This document shows positions 1 through 9,271 of a stretch of 64,000 nucleotides of DNA, one piece after another. Position 1 is the stretch's first letter. Each line of letters begins with the position of its first letter. Source of the DNA: Sphingomonas sp. LHG3406-1 (GTDB lineage: Bacteria; Pseudomonadota; Alphaproteobacteria; Sphingomonadales; Sphingomonadaceae); assembly GCF_029637485.1 (NCBI RefSeq), contig NZ_CP069128.1, forward strand, positions 1,830,001 through 1,894,000, in the 5' to 3' direction. The notes under the pieces are model-generated. The model had not been told where the DNA came from and did no database searches. It was given only the letters and a program-made list of their open reading frames with translations. A program made the position numbers and the translations under genes.

Positions 1-1022
1 TTGGCGGCGACGGTGACCGGCTCCGGGATGCGGTAGAGCTGGAGATCGCCGAGCCGCTCGCGCTGCGCCGTCACCCGGCTTCCGGTGACGACGATCTCGC
101 TGCTGCGCATCGCAATGGCAGGTGGCGGTGGCGGTGGGGGCGCCGGATAGAGCTGGTTGTCAGCGACGCCGCTCTCCGGAACAGCGACTGCGGGGACATC
201 GCTGGTCGTGGCGTGCGGCCAGCAGCGCAGGCGCAGGGGCGACGCGACGGGAGGGGGAACCTGGGTCCGTTCCCGGTTGACACGCCCCGCGACCGCCTGG
301 GTGGTGGCCCCGACGAAGCTGGTGTCGTCGGTGCTGGCAAGGGTTAGCCAAGCCTGCAATTGCAGGCGTCGCTGGTCCGGAGACAGCACCGCCACATAGT
401 CCGCCTGCCAGTCGAATCCCGTCGCGAGATAGGAAAGGGTGACCGTGGCGGTGATCGGCTGACGGGCACGAACCCGCACCGACAGCGTCGGTCGCGCCGA
501 CAGGCCGGCGGGCACGCGGTCGTAGATCGGCGTCTCGGACAGCCCCGTGCAGCGCAGCGCCTCAAAGCCGTCGGGGGTCTGGAGCACCACGCCGCTTTGG
601 CTGCCGGTGCGGACGATGGCGTCGACGGTCGTGACCTTGCCGTCCGCTTTGCTGGTCCGGCGGAGCGTCACCCTCTGGCCAAGCGATCGGTCGATCAGGC
701 TTCCGGCCGACAGCAACAAGGCATCGCGGTTGCGTTCGAGCAGGCCTTCAGGAACGCCGCCGACGATAGCACTTTGCGGCACGATGCCGCTGGCGACACC
801 CTCGAACCGGAGCTCCGAATCGCCAGCCGGGATGGAGATGGTGCGGGTCTCGCTGATCAGGGCATAGCCGTTCAGCCAGCGGAGGTTCGGACGCGCGTTG
901 CCGCGGTCAAGGTCGCGATAGACGGTCACTCCCACCCGCTCCGGGGCGGGGGAGACGACCGGCACCTGCGCTGCTGCCGGAACGGCCAGCGTCGCGAGCA
1001 GCAAAGGCCCAAGAGCGCGCAT
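1..1022 (-). CDS. DUF4139 domain exported protein (partial, C-terminus missing)
   Basis: The reading frame is open from an ATG at 1022 to the window edge, so the C-terminal part is absent. Residues 1-18 (MRALGPLLLATLAVPAAA) form a signal peptide ending before AQ. The body shares blocks with the next gene upstream, for example ARPTLSVRV, a TYL/SYL-x-G-x-x-W-x-ADYVA block, and a W-x-TL-x-N block, so the two are tandem paralogues of the DUF4139/mucoidy-inhibitor-like family. The function is unknown; the product is probably periplasmic or outer-membrane associated. The gene lies 13 bp downstream of its paralogue and is surely co-transcribed with it. A Pro-rich run (PAPPPPPPAM) sits near residue 300. 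Confidence 0.85.
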   Translation of the reverse strand, partial: MRALGPLLLATLAVPAAAQVPVVSPAPERVGVTVYRDLDRGNARPNLRWLNGYALISETRTISIPAGDSELRFEGVASGIVPQSAIVGGVPEGLLERNRDALLLSAGSLIDRSLGQRVTLRRTSKADGKVTTVDAIVRTGSQSGVVLQTPDGFEALRCTGLSETPIYDRVPAGLSARPTLSVRVRARQPITATVTLSYLATGFDWQADYVAVLSPDQRRLQLQAWLTLASTDDTSFVGATTQAVAGRVNRERTQVPPPVASPLRLRCWPHATTSDVPAVAVPESGVADNQLYPAPPPPPPPAIAMRSSEIVVTGSRVTAQRERLGDLQLYRIPEPVTVAA

Positions 1023-1035
1023 GGCGCGGCGCGCC

Positions 1036-2433
1036 CTAGTAGCGCGTGTCGAAGGTGGCGGTGACGGCGGCTTCGCCATTGGCCGGCACCTCGACCCGCC
1101 ACAGCGCTTCGTCGGCCGAGCGCCGCTCGCTCTTCTGCGATTCGGCGAGGATTCGCGTGTCGCCCCACAGGCCGCTCTGGACCAACTGGATGGTCACAGG
1201 CGTCGGCGAGGCATTGGTCAGCTTGTAGCGCATGGCGGTGCGCCAGCGGCTGCCGTTCGAATTGACGCGGGTGCGTTGTTCGACTGTCGGCTGCACCTTG
1301 ATGTCGAAGGCCTGGCTGGTGGTGAGGCCGAGATCACTGCCCATCGGCGTGTGGCCGATCCGCGATTCGCCGACAAACTGCGGCGTGCCGTGGCTGTCGC
1401 GCTGGTAGACACGCACGGTGCCGGCCGGAAGCGCGTCGCCAAGCCCCTGCGCACGCCCGGTTGAGAATCGAAGCACGCTGTTGACGCTGACCGGCTGGTC
1501 GGACGAGCCGAGCCAGCCGTTGCGATATTCATAGGCTCGCTGGGCCGGGGCGCCGGACACGTCGAGGAAGCTCACCTGCTTCTGCTGCGCCTGCGCGATC
1601 GTCGTCCGCTGCGGCAGCGGGTAGAGGTAGAAGTCGCCTAGTCGCTCGCGCGCCGCGGTCTCGATGCCCGCCTCTCGCAAGGGCGGCGGCGGCGGGAAGG
1701 TCCGGCCATATTGCGGCTCTCCGGTGCCGACCGAGCCGGCGACCAGCACCACCTCGGCATTGCGGTAGGCGGTGCCGCTCTGGTTGTTGAGCGTGATCCA
1801 GCCCTGGACGTCCATCCGCCCGGCATTCTCGTCAAACAGGGCGACATAATCGGCTTCCCAGGCCAGCCCGGGCGTGAGGTAGGTGAGCGTCACCGGCTGG
1901 CGACCGGCGCGGGGCGCGGTGAGGGTCACCGACAGCGTCGGTCGGGGACGCAGCCCTTCTGGCACCTTGTCGAAGATGACCCGGACCGGAAGGCCGTCGT
2001 CGCGCAGCACTTCGATGCGCTCGCCGATCTGCAGCACGACGCCGCCGTTCGCCGCCAGTACGCGGGCGCGCTCGCGGGTCTCGGCGCCCGTGGCGGGATT
2101 GATTCGCACAAGCGTGATTGTCTCGCCCACCGCCTTCTGCATCAGCGCCGCGGGCGACAGCAGGTCATAGTCGAAATTCTGCTCGACGATGCCCAGGCCA
2201 GCGCCGTTGAGGGTCACCGTTTCGGCGCGGATTCGGGCGGAGACGTCGGGGAACTCCTGGCGCGAACGGCCCGCGGGAAGCGACAGGTCGCGGCGGTCCT
2301 GCACCAGGGCGAGGTCGTTGTTGTAGATGGTGACCGCGACGTCGCCCTGGGCGCTCGCCTCGGGCGCCGGAATGGTCTGCGCAGCGACCGGAACTGCGGC
2401 TGCCGCCGCCAGGAGACCCAGGACCAACCGCAT
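1036..2433 (-). CDS. DUF4139 domain-containing exported protein
   Basis: This 465-residue protein starts at the ATG at 2433, placed 7 bases after AAAGGAG. The slightly longer TTG-started frame would overlap that ribosome site. The N-terminus MRLVLGLLAAAAAVPVAA is a clear signal peptide. The rest matches the DUF4139 beta-rich family, whose biochemical role is not established. It is the first gene of a two-gene tandem-duplicate operon. Upstream, at 2471-2491, there is an AT-rich imperfect palindrome (ACATTATTACAT) next to a TTGACG -35-like hexamer, a possible regulated promoter, although I see no good -10 at the right spacing. Confidence 0.88.
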   Translation of the reverse strand: MRLVLGLLAAAAAVPVAAQTIPAPEASAQGDVAVTIYNNDLALVQDRRDLSLPAGRSRQEFPDVSARIRAETVTLNGAGLGIVEQNFDYDLLSPAALMQKAVGETITLVRINPATGAETRERARVLAANGGVVLQIGERIEVLRDDGLPVRVIFDKVPEGLRPRPTLSVTLTAPRAGRQPVTLTYLTPGLAWEADYVALFDENAGRMDVQGWITLNNQSGTAYRNAEVVLVAGSVGTGEPQYGRTFPPPPPLREAGIETAARERLGDFYLYPLPQRTTIAQAQQKQVSFLDVSGAPAQRAYEYRNGWLGSSDQPVSVNSVLRFSTGRAQGLGDALPAGTVRVYQRDSHGTPQFVGESRIGHTPMGSDLGLTTSQAFDIKVQPTVEQRTRVNSNGSRWRTAMRYKLTNASPTPVTIQLVQSGLWGDTRILAESQKSERRSADEALWRVEVPANGEAAVTATFDTRY

Positions 2434-2553
2434 GCACAAGCTCCTTTCTCAAGCAGAGAAGAAGCTTGTGACATTATTACATGAGCGTCAACTGAACGAT
2501 GTCCGGCAACGCCTCGCCGTGGCTTCCCGGTCGCGCCGGAGCGAGTGCAACGG

Positions 2554-2584
2554 AAAACGGCGGCCGCCCCGAGGGTGACCGCCG
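2554..2584 (-). terminator. Rho-independent terminator after DUF4167 gene
   Basis: Read on the minus strand, an 8-bp stem with one mismatch (GACCGCCG pairing with CGGCGGCC arms at 2577-2584 and 2558-2565) is followed by TTTT at 2557-2554. It lies 37 bp beyond the stop of the DUF4167 gene and ends the hisS-prfA-prmC-DUF4167 transcript. Confidence 0.7.
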
Positions 2585-2620
2585 CATTCCAGCTTGCAGG
2601 TGTGGATCGAAGGCGCCGGC

Positions 2621-3346
2621 TCAGGCGGCCGGAGCGACGCCCTCGTCATTGTCCTCGACGCGCGGACGGCGGGTGCGGCGGCGCGGACGCGGCGCCTCCT
2701 CCGCTTCGTCGGCGACCTCGGCAACAGGCCCGATCGCCGGCGGCAGGAAGTCGGCGATGCCGGTCGGTGCCTCTTCCGCGGCGACCACTTCCTCATCCTC
2801 ACGCGGGCGACGCTCGAAGCGCTCCCGGCGGGGACGATCCTCGCGCGGCCTTTCGTCCCGGGGACGATCCTCCCGCGGACGATCCTCGCGCGGCCGCTCG
2901 TCACGAGGACGATCGTCACGCGGGGCGCGCTCGCGACGCTCGTACCGCTCGCCGCGCTCGGCACGCGGCTGACGGTCCTGACGGTCGGAACGGTCCTGGC
3001 GCTGCTCGGAGACTTCCTCCTCGCCCTCGCCATCCATCAGGTCCTCGTCGCCCTCATCCTCGTCGTCGTCGTTGCGCGGACGCTGATCCTCGAAGCGGGA
3101 GCGGGTTTCACCCAGCACGCGGAAATAATGGTCCGCGAACTGGAGATAATATTCGGTCTGGACGCGGTCGCCGGCAAGCTGTGCGTCACGCGCCATGTTC
3201 TTGTACTTCTCGAGCAGCTGCGCGGCATTGCCGCGGCTCCGCTGGTCGCGGCTGTTGCCGCCACCACCGCCGCCGCCGCCTCCACCGAGACCCTGCGGAC
3301 GCTGACCCCCACGACCGCGACGGCGGCCGCCCTGGCGATTGTTCAT
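2621..3346 (-). CDS. DUF4167 domain-containing protein
   Basis: The product has 241 residues starting [14 protein letters not shown] at the ATG at 3346. The N-terminal 35 residues are Arg/Gly-rich with a run of ten Gly. They are followed by the conserved DUF4167 core (NAAQLLEKYKNMARDAQLAG, then DRVQTEYYLQFADHYFRVL), which is typical of alphaproteobacteria. The second half is disordered and highly charged, with repeats of RPRE(D/E) from about residue 135 to 190, and it ends in an Arg-rich tail. The function is unknown; nucleic-acid binding is my inference from composition. The gene is downstream of prmC on the same strand, as in related genomes. A longer upstream start is possible but would lack family similarity. 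Confidence 0.85.
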   Translation of the reverse strand: MNNRQGGRRRGRGGQRPQGLGGGGGGGGGGNSRDQRSRGNAAQLLEKYKNMARDAQLAGDRVQTEYYLQFADHYFRVLGETRSRFEDQRPRNDDDEDEGDEDLMDGEGEEEVSEQRQDRSDRQDRQPRAERGERYERRERAPRDDRPRDERPREDRPREDRPRDERPREDRPRRERFERRPREDEEVVAAEEAPTGIADFLPPAIGPVAEVADEAEEAPRPRRRTRRPRVEDNDEGVAPAA

Positions 3347-3575
3347 CAAGCGTATCGTTCCTTGAACACTGGCGCCGAACACATCCTCGAAGCGCGTGAG
3401 CTGCGATGCCGGGACACGAACCGCTCGTTGCCCGGTGCCCCTTGTCGTCGTCGGTGTCGCGCCAGAAGGTGCGGAGCCAAGCGATTTCAGCGGGGGTCGC
3501 CTCGGTCGGCCGTCGAGGCGGACCGGTGCTTCCCCTGATGTAGCGAGAGCGCAGGCCTTTTCCAAGCCCCTATCG

Positions 3576-4406
3576 TCAAGCCTTGATCAGCAAGGCGCGC
3601 GAACGGCCGGCAAGGTCGCGGGCGATCTGCGGCTCGAGCCCTTGCGCAACGAACAGGGCAGAGGCGCTTTCGGCCTGATCGTAGCCGATCTCGATGGCCG
3701 CCAAACCACCCGGTTCGAGCAGCCGGGCGATCTCAGGCGCGAGGCGGCGATAGTCATCGAGCCCGTCCAGGCCCGCGAAGAGTGCCATGGCAGGCTCATG
3801 CTCGGCGACGCCGGGGCCGAGCTCGCTGTTTTCGGCGATATAAGGCGGATTGCAGAGCAGGAGATCGAAGCGCTCGGTCACGGTCTTCGCCCAGTCGCCA
3901 CGACGGAAGTGAGCGCGCGGGGCGAGACCGAGCCGCCCGGCATTGCGCCGGGCATAGGCGAGCGCGTCGTCACTGGCGTCGATGCCGAGCCCGGTGGCGC
4001 GCGGCCACTGGTCGAGCGCCGCGAGCAGCAGCGTACCGGGACCGGTGCCGAGGTCGAGGATCCGGTGCGGGCCGTCCGACTTGCCGAAATGCTCGATGGC
4101 GGCGGAGATCAGCGTCTCCGAATCCGGCCGCGGGATGAGCGCACCGGGTCCGACTTCCAGTTCGATATTCCAGAAGGCGCGACGGCCGATGATGTAGGCA
4201 ACCGGTTCCCCGGCGCAGCGACGCTCGAGATAGTCGTCGAACGAAGGCGGGATCGGCGTGGCGGGCGGCCGCAGCAGAAGTTCGTCGCGCTCGATCCCGT
4301 AGGCGTGGGCGAGCAGCAGTTCGGCATCGAGGCGCGGCGTGTCGGTGCAGTCGGGAAGCCGGCGCGCGGCGTCGGACAGGGCGCGCTCGACGGCCTTCAC
4401 CGGCAT
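3576..4406 (-). CDS. prmC: Peptide chain release factor N5-glutamine methyltransferase
   Basis: PrmC (HemK) methylates the Gln of the GGQ motif in release factors RF1 and RF2, using S-adenosylmethionine. The 276-residue protein has a helical N-terminal domain, the SAM-binding glycine motif DLGTGPGTLLLA near residue 118, and the catalytic NPPY motif near residue 187, as expected of the family. It starts at the ATG at 4406, 13 bp after the stop of prfA, which encodes its substrate. The adjacency supports the assignment. The length is normal. Confidence 0.95.
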   Translation of the reverse strand: MPVKAVERALSDAARRLPDCTDTPRLDAELLLAHAYGIERDELLLRPPATPIPPSFDDYLERRCAGEPVAYIIGRRAFWNIELEVGPGALIPRPDSETLISAAIEHFGKSDGPHRILDLGTGPGTLLLAALDQWPRATGLGIDASDDALAYARRNAGRLGLAPRAHFRRGDWAKTVTERFDLLLCNPPYIAENSELGPGVAEHEPAMALFAGLDGLDDYRRLAPEIARLLEPGGLAAIEIGYDQAESASALFVAQGLEPQIARDLAGRSRALLIKA

Positions 4407-4419
4407 GGCCGGCCGAGCG

Positions 4420-5499
4420 TCACTGCTCTTCCAGTCCCGCCAGCCGCTGCGCTTCGTCCTCGGCGATCAGCGCGTCGGTGAGCTCACGAAGACCCGGGCC
4501 TTCGAGGATCTCGGGCAGCTTGTGCAGGGTCAGGTTGATGCGGTGATCGGTGACTCGACCCTGCGGGAAATTGTAGGTGCGGATCCGCTCGGACCGGTCG
4601 CCGGAGCCGACCATCGACTTGCGAGCGCCGGCGCGCTCCGACGCGAGCCGCTCGCGCTCCAGCTCGAACAGCCGGGTGCGAAGCACCTTCAGCGCCTTCG
4701 CCTTGTTCTTGTGCTGGCTCTTCTCGTCCTGCTGGATGACGACGAGGCCGCTCGGGAGGTGGGTGATGCGGACGGCGCTGTCGGTGGTATTGACCGACTG
4801 GCCGCCGGGCCCGCTCGACCGGTAGACGTCGATGCGCAGGTCCTTGTCGTCGATCTGGACGTCGACTTCCTCGGCCTCAGGCAGGACGGCCACGGTGGCG
4901 GCGCTGGTGTGGATTCGCCCGCCGCTCTCGGTTGCGGGGACGCGCTGGACGCGGTGGACTCCGCTTTCGAACTTAAGGCGGGCGAAGACGCCATTGCCGT
5001 TGATGGAGGCGACCGCTTCCTTGTAGCCGCCGACTTCCGACTGCGAGGCGCTGATCAGCTCGAACTTCCAGCCATGTTCGTCGGCGAAGCGCTGGTACAT
5101 GCGCAGGAGGTCGCCGGCGAAGAGAGCCGCCTCGTCGCCGCCCGTGCCGGCGCGCACCTCGAGCATGGCGGCGCGTTCGTCGGCACTGTCCTTGGGCAGG
5201 AGCTGGACGGCGAGCGCGCGCTCGGCCCTGGGCAGCTGCTCCTCGATCGACGCCAGTTCCTCCGCCGCCATGGCGCGAAGCTCCTCGTCCCCGTCGCGGG
5301 TCATGGCCGACAGGCTCTCGCGCTCGGCCCGGAGCCGGCGAACCTCGCGCGCAGCTGCGGCGACCGGCTCGATCTGCGCATATTCCTTGCTGAGACGGAC
5401 GAACACGTCGGGCGCGAGATCGCCGGAGGCCATGGCCTCGGACAATTCCTGCCGCTTCGATTCGATCTGCGCGATCCGCTCGGAGGAGATCTGGGTCAT
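4420..5499 (-). CDS. prfA: Peptide chain release factor 1
   Basis: RF1 recognises UAA and UAG stop codons and triggers peptide release. The 359-residue protein carries the GGQ catalytic loop ([17 protein letters not shown]) and the RF1-type codon-recognition tripeptide PAT, followed by ESGGRIHTS, which distinguishes it from RF2. The start ATG at 5499 overlaps the hisS stop codon as ATGA, so translation is coupled to hisS. The length is typical. Confidence 0.97.
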   Translation of the reverse strand: MTQISSERIAQIESKRQELSEAMASGDLAPDVFVRLSKEYAQIEPVAAAAREVRRLRAERESLSAMTRDGDEELRAMAAEELASIEEQLPRAERALAVQLLPKDSADERAAMLEVRAGTGGDEAALFAGDLLRMYQRFADEHGWKFELISASQSEVGGYKEAVASINGNGVFARLKFESGVHRVQRVPATESGGRIHTSAATVAVLPEAEEVDVQIDDKDLRIDVYRSSGPGGQSVNTTDSAVRITHLPSGLVVIQQDEKSQHKNKAKALKVLRTRLFELERERLASERAGARKSMVGSGDRSERIRTYNFPQGRVTDHRINLTLHKLPEILEGPGLRELTDALIAEDEAQRLAGLEEQ

Positions 5500-6749
5500 G
5501 CGGAAAGATCCGCGGACCCGCGCTGGAACAGCTCTCCGGCCTTGGTCGCCTCGGGGCTGGCTTCGTCCAGCAGCTTGAAATTGGCCGTTGGCACGCCGTC
5601 ACGCAGGTCGAAGCTGATGAGGGCGGGCGGGCTGCCCTTGAGCGCGCGCTGGAAGCGCTTGCGCGGGCTGCCGGTCACGAGCGCCTCCGCCGGCACGCCA
5701 TGACGGCGAAGCTCGACGGCGAAGCGGACGGCATCGGCCTCGCGGGCGACATTCTCCGCGACCACCGCAACCGGCTGCACGATCACCGGCGCGTCGATCA
5801 GCATACTCAGCCGCTCGATCCCCGCCGCCCAGCCGATCGCGGGCGTGTGCGGGCCGCCGAGAGCTTCGACCAAGCCGTCGTAGCGGCCGCCCGCCAGCAC
5901 CGTGCCCTGGCTCCCGAGCGCGTCGGTGACGAACTCGAACGCGGTGTGGCGATAATAGTCGAGGCCGCGGACCAGACGTGGCGCGCGCTCCCAGGCAACT
6001 TCGGCGGCGTCGAGGCCAGCGGTGACGGCGGCGAAGAAGTCACTCGCCTCTGCGGTGAGGAAATCGTCGATTACGGGCGCCGAATCCACGATCGGCCAAT
6101 CCTGATGCGCCTTGCTGTCGAGGATCCGGACCGGATTGCGGTCGAGCCGGTCGCGGCTGTCCTCGCTGAGGTCGGCACGATGGGCGGCAAAATGTGCGTG
6201 CAGCGCGTCGCGCCAGGCGGCACGCGTCGCCGGGTCGCCGAGCGTGTTCAACTTGCAGACGACATTGCCGCCGATGCCGAGTTCGCGCAGCAGCTGGTCG
6301 GCGAAGCAGAGCACCTCGACGTCGGCCTGCGGCTCGGCTGCCCCGAGAATTTCAGCGTCGAGCTGGTGGAATTGGCGGAAGCGGCCCTTCTGCGGGCGCT
6401 CGTAGCGGAAGGCGGGGCCATGGGTGGCGACCTTGAGCGGCGCGAACTGCTGCCACCCCTCGGTGAGGAAGGCGCGGGCAATTCCGGCGGTGAACTCCGG
6501 CCGCAGGGTGACGCTGTCGCCCGAGCGGTCGTCGAACGTGTACATCTCCTTGGAGACGACATCGGTCGTCTCGCCGAGCGAGCGGGCGAAGACGGCGGTA
6601 GGTTCGAGCACCGGCACCTCGACCCGCCGAAAGCCGAACAGGCGGCGGACGCGGTCGAAGGCGGCGACGACCGCGTGGAAACGATCGGCTTCCTCGCCGA
6701 GGAGCGATTGCATGCCGCGGACGGGCTGGGGCGTGATGTTCTGGGCCAT
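5496..6749 (-). CDS. hisS: Histidyl-tRNA synthetase
   Basis: HisRS charges tRNA-His. The 417-residue product begins [17 protein letters not shown] at the ATG at 6749. Class II motif 2 is visible as [20 protein letters not shown], and the histidine-binding HisA block as [16 protein letters not shown]. The C-terminal anticodon-binding domain covers about residues 315-417. The frame stays open further upstream, over the divergent peptidase gene, but that extension has no family similarity and is coincidental. It is the first gene of hisS-prfA-prmC-DUF4167. No strong Shine-Dalgarno is seen. Confidence 0.96.
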   Translation of the reverse strand: MAQNITPQPVRGMQSLLGEEADRFHAVVAAFDRVRRLFGFRRVEVPVLEPTAVFARSLGETTDVVSKEMYTFDDRSGDSVTLRPEFTAGIARAFLTEGWQQFAPLKVATHGPAFRYERPQKGRFRQFHQLDAEILGAAEPQADVEVLCFADQLLRELGIGGNVVCKLNTLGDPATRAAWRDALHAHFAAHRADLSEDSRDRLDRNPVRILDSKAHQDWPIVDSAPVIDDFLTAEASDFFAAVTAGLDAAEVAWERAPRLVRGLDYYRHTAFEFVTDALGSQGTVLAGGRYDGLVEALGGPHTPAIGWAAGIERLSMLIDAPVIVQPVAVVAENVAREADAVRFAVELRRHGVPAEALVTGSPRKRFQRALKGSPPALISFDLRDGVPTANFKLLDEASPEATKAGELFQRGSADLSA

Positions 6750-6803
6750 GAAAGTTGCGTGCGCCACTAGCGGGTGGCGGCGCGGCTGGCTAGGCGGGCG
6801 CGC

Positions 6804-8720
6804 ATGCGTCACTTTGTTCTGCTGGCCCTGCTGGTCACCGCTTCGCCCCTCGCCGCCCAACCGGCGGGCAATTCCGCGCCGCAGCCGGTGCCCATTGCGA
6901 CCACCATCCCCGCCGCCCGCGACGTGCCCTACCCCGGGACGATGCGGCTGGACGTCGATGTCAGCGACCTTGGCCAGGGCATCTGGACGATCCGCCAGAC
7001 CATCCCTGTCGCCCAGCCTGGACGGATGACCCTGCTCCTGCCGCAGTGGCTGCCCGGAAATCACGCGCCTCGCGGCGAGATGGAGAAGATCGCCGGCCTC
7101 GTCTTCCGTGCCGGTGGGCGAGTCATTCCTTGGGTTCGCGACGACGTCGACATCTACGCCTTCCATCTCGACGTCCCCGCCGGCGCGCGCGAGATCGAGG
7201 CGAACTTCCAGTTCCTCACCCCGACCGAAGGCAATCAGGGCCGTATCCTGGTCACGCCGAACATGCTGAACCTCCAGTGGGAGGACGTATCGCTCTATCC
7301 CGCGGGCTATTTCACCCGCCGCATTCCGGTTACGGCGAGCGTCACCTATCCTGCCGGCTTCACCGCCGCGACCGCGCTTCGCCCGACGGCGACCAGGGGC
7401 GGCCAGGTCACCTACGGCACCGTCAGCTACGAGACGCTGCAGGATTCGCCGGTCTTCGCCGGGCGCCACTTCCGCCGCGACGACCTCGGCCAGAACGTCT
7501 TCCTCAACACGGTCGCCGATACGCCCGACGAACTGGCGGTCAGCCCGGAGGTGCTGCAGAAGCACCGCAACCTCGTCACCCAGTCATTGAAGCTGTTCGG
7601 CGCGAAGCATTTCGACCATTACGACTTCCTCCACGCCATCACCGACGAGATGGGCGGGATCGGGCTCGAGCACCACCGGTCGAGCGAGAACCAGAACGAT
7701 CCGGGCTATTTCAAGGACTGGCAGGCGAGCCTGCCAGATCACAACCTGCTGCCGCACGAATTCGTGCACAGCTGGAATGGCAAGTTCCGCCGCCCGGCCG
7801 AGTTGTGGACGCCGGACTTCAAGACGCCGATGCGGGACAATCTCCTCTGGGTGTACGAAGGGCAGACCCAGTTCTGGGGCCACGTGCTCGAAGCGCGCTC
7901 GGGCATGTCGACCAAGCAGGAAGTGCTCGACAAGCTGGCGATGATCGCGGCCAGCCTCGACATTCGCCGCGGCCGCGAGTGGCGGGCGCTGGTCGACACC
8001 ACCCATGATCCGATCATCGCCGCCCGCCGGCCCAAGGGCTGGGTCAGCTGGCAGCGGAGCGAGGATTACTACAACGAAGGGCTGCTGATCTGGACCGAAG
8101 CGGATGCGATCATCCGGCAGGGCACCAACAATGCCCGCGGCATGGACGATTTCGCCAAGTCCTTCTTCGGTATCCGCGACGGCGACTGGGGGGTAGTGAC
8201 CTACCGCTTCGAGGACGTGGTCGCGGCCTTGAACGCAGTCCATCCCTACGACTGGCGCGGCTTCCTCGTCAGGCGGGTCTACCAGCCGTCGAGCGAGGGT
8301 GCTCCGCTGGAGGGCTTCACCCGCTCCGGCTACCGGCTTGACTATGGCGAGGAGCCGACCCCGGCGCAGGCCGCTTTGCTCAAGGTGAGCCGGGCGACCG
8401 ACCTCGTCTACTCACTCGGCATGAGCCTCGATCGCGAGGGCAAGATCACCCAGGTCATCTGGGGCAGCCCGGCATTCAAGGCCGGGCTGACCAGCGGTCA
8501 AACCGCGGTCGCGGTCGGCGCGAAGGCCTATTCGGACGGCGCCATCAAGGCCGCCGTCACCGCCGCCAAGGGCGGCAAGGCCCCGATCGCCCTGACGATC
8601 AAGCGCGGGGACAATGTTCGCACCGTCCCCCTTTCCTGGAACGGCGGCCTTCGCTATCCGCGCTTCACCAAGGTGGGCAGCGGGCGGGGCGCCCTCGACA
8701 TCCTTCTGGAGCCAAAGTGA
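6804..8720 (+). CDS. M61 family metallopeptidase with PDZ domain
   Basis: This is an exported zinc aminopeptidase of the glycyl-aminopeptidase (M61) family. I chose the ATG at 6804 because it gives the signal peptide [19 protein letters not shown]; a GTG 30 bases upstream would add a charged extension. The 638-residue protein has an N-terminal beta domain, the catalytic motif [11 protein letters not shown] (HExxH) near residue 317, and the downstream Glu in [14 protein letters not shown]-terminal PDZ-like domain occupies about residues 525-610. Its stop overlaps the start of ppa (GTGA). It lies divergent from hisS. Confidence 0.92.
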   Translation: MRHFVLLALLVTASPLAAQPAGNSAPQPVPIATTIPAARDVPYPGTMRLDVDVSDLGQGIWTIRQTIPVAQPGRMTLLLPQWLPGNHAPRGEMEKIAGLVFRAGGRVIPWVRDDVDIYAFHLDVPAGAREIEANFQFLTPTEGNQGRILVTPNMLNLQWEDVSLYPAGYFTRRIPVTASVTYPAGFTAATALRPTATRGGQVTYGTVSYETLQDSPVFAGRHFRRDDLGQNVFLNTVADTPDELAVSPEVLQKHRNLVTQSLKLFGAKHFDHYDFLHAITDEMGGIGLEHHRSSENQNDPGYFKDWQASLPDHNLLPHEFVHSWNGKFRRPAELWTPDFKTPMRDNLLWVYEGQTQFWGHVLEARSGMSTKQEVLDKLAMIAASLDIRRGREWRALVDTTHDPIIAARRPKGWVSWQRSEDYYNEGLLIWTEADAIIRQGTNNARGMDDFAKSFFGIRDGDWGVVTYRFEDVVAALNAVHPYDWRGFLVRRVYQPSSEGAPLEGFTRSGYRLDYGEEPTPAQAALLKVSRATDLVYSLGMSLDREGKITQVIWGSPAFKAGLTSGQTAVAVGAKAYSDGAIKAAVTAAKGGKAPIALTIKRGDNVRTVPLSWNGGLRYPRFTKVGSGRGALDILLEPK

Positions 8721-9253
8721 ACCTAGACCTCGTGCCAGCGGGCGCCAATCCGCCCGAATCCATCAATGTCTTCATCGAGGTCCCGATCGGCGGCGAGCCG
8801 GTGAAGTATGAGCTCGACAAGAAGTCGGGCGCCATCTTCGTCGACCGCATCCTCCACACGGCGATGCGCTACCCGGCCAATTACGGCTTCATCCCGCACA
8901 CGCTGGGCGAGGACGGCGATCCGCTGGACTGCCTGGTCATGAATCGCTGGCCTTTCATGCCTGGCTGCGTCGTGCGCGCGCGGCCGGTCGCGGTGCTGTT
9001 CCTCGAGGACGAGGCAGGCGGCGACGAGAAGCTGCTGGCGGTCCCCGACCTCAAGACCACTCCTTATTACGAGGGGATCACCGAAGGCGACGACCTGCCG
9101 AAGATCGTGTTCGACCAGATCGCGCACTTCTTCACCCACTATAAGGATCTCGAGCCCGAGAAGTGGACGCGCGTCGGTCATTGGGGCAATGCCGAGGACG
9201 CCAAGAAGGTCATCGTCGACGGTCTTGAGCGGGCGAAGCGCGAGGGGTTCTAG
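8717..9253 (+). CDS. ppa: Inorganic pyrophosphatase
   Basis: Soluble family I PPase hydrolyses pyrophosphate to two phosphates and drives biosynthetic reactions. The 178-residue protein has the signature EDGDPLDCLVM with the metal-binding Asp residues, and the family blocks KYELDKKSG and YPANYGFIPHTL. The GTG start at 8717 overlaps the stop of the M61 peptidase gene by four bases (GTGA), so it is translationally coupled. The coupling of a housekeeping enzyme to a secreted peptidase looks positional rather than functional. Confidence 0.96.
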   Translation: MNLDLVPAGANPPESINVFIEVPIGGEPVKYELDKKSGAIFVDRILHTAMRYPANYGFIPHTLGEDGDPLDCLVMNRWPFMPGCVVRARPVAVLFLEDEAGGDEKLLAVPDLKTTPYYEGITEGDDLPKIVFDQIAHFFTHYKDLEPEKWTRVGHWGNAEDAKKVIVDGLERAKREGF

Positions 9254-9271
9254 ACCCCTCGCTCCCACCTC

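Noticed and set aside
6750..7565. N-terminal extension of hisS in the same frame
   Set aside because: It would overlap the divergent M61 peptidase gene completely, and HisRS begins at [12 protein letters not shown], as in the family.
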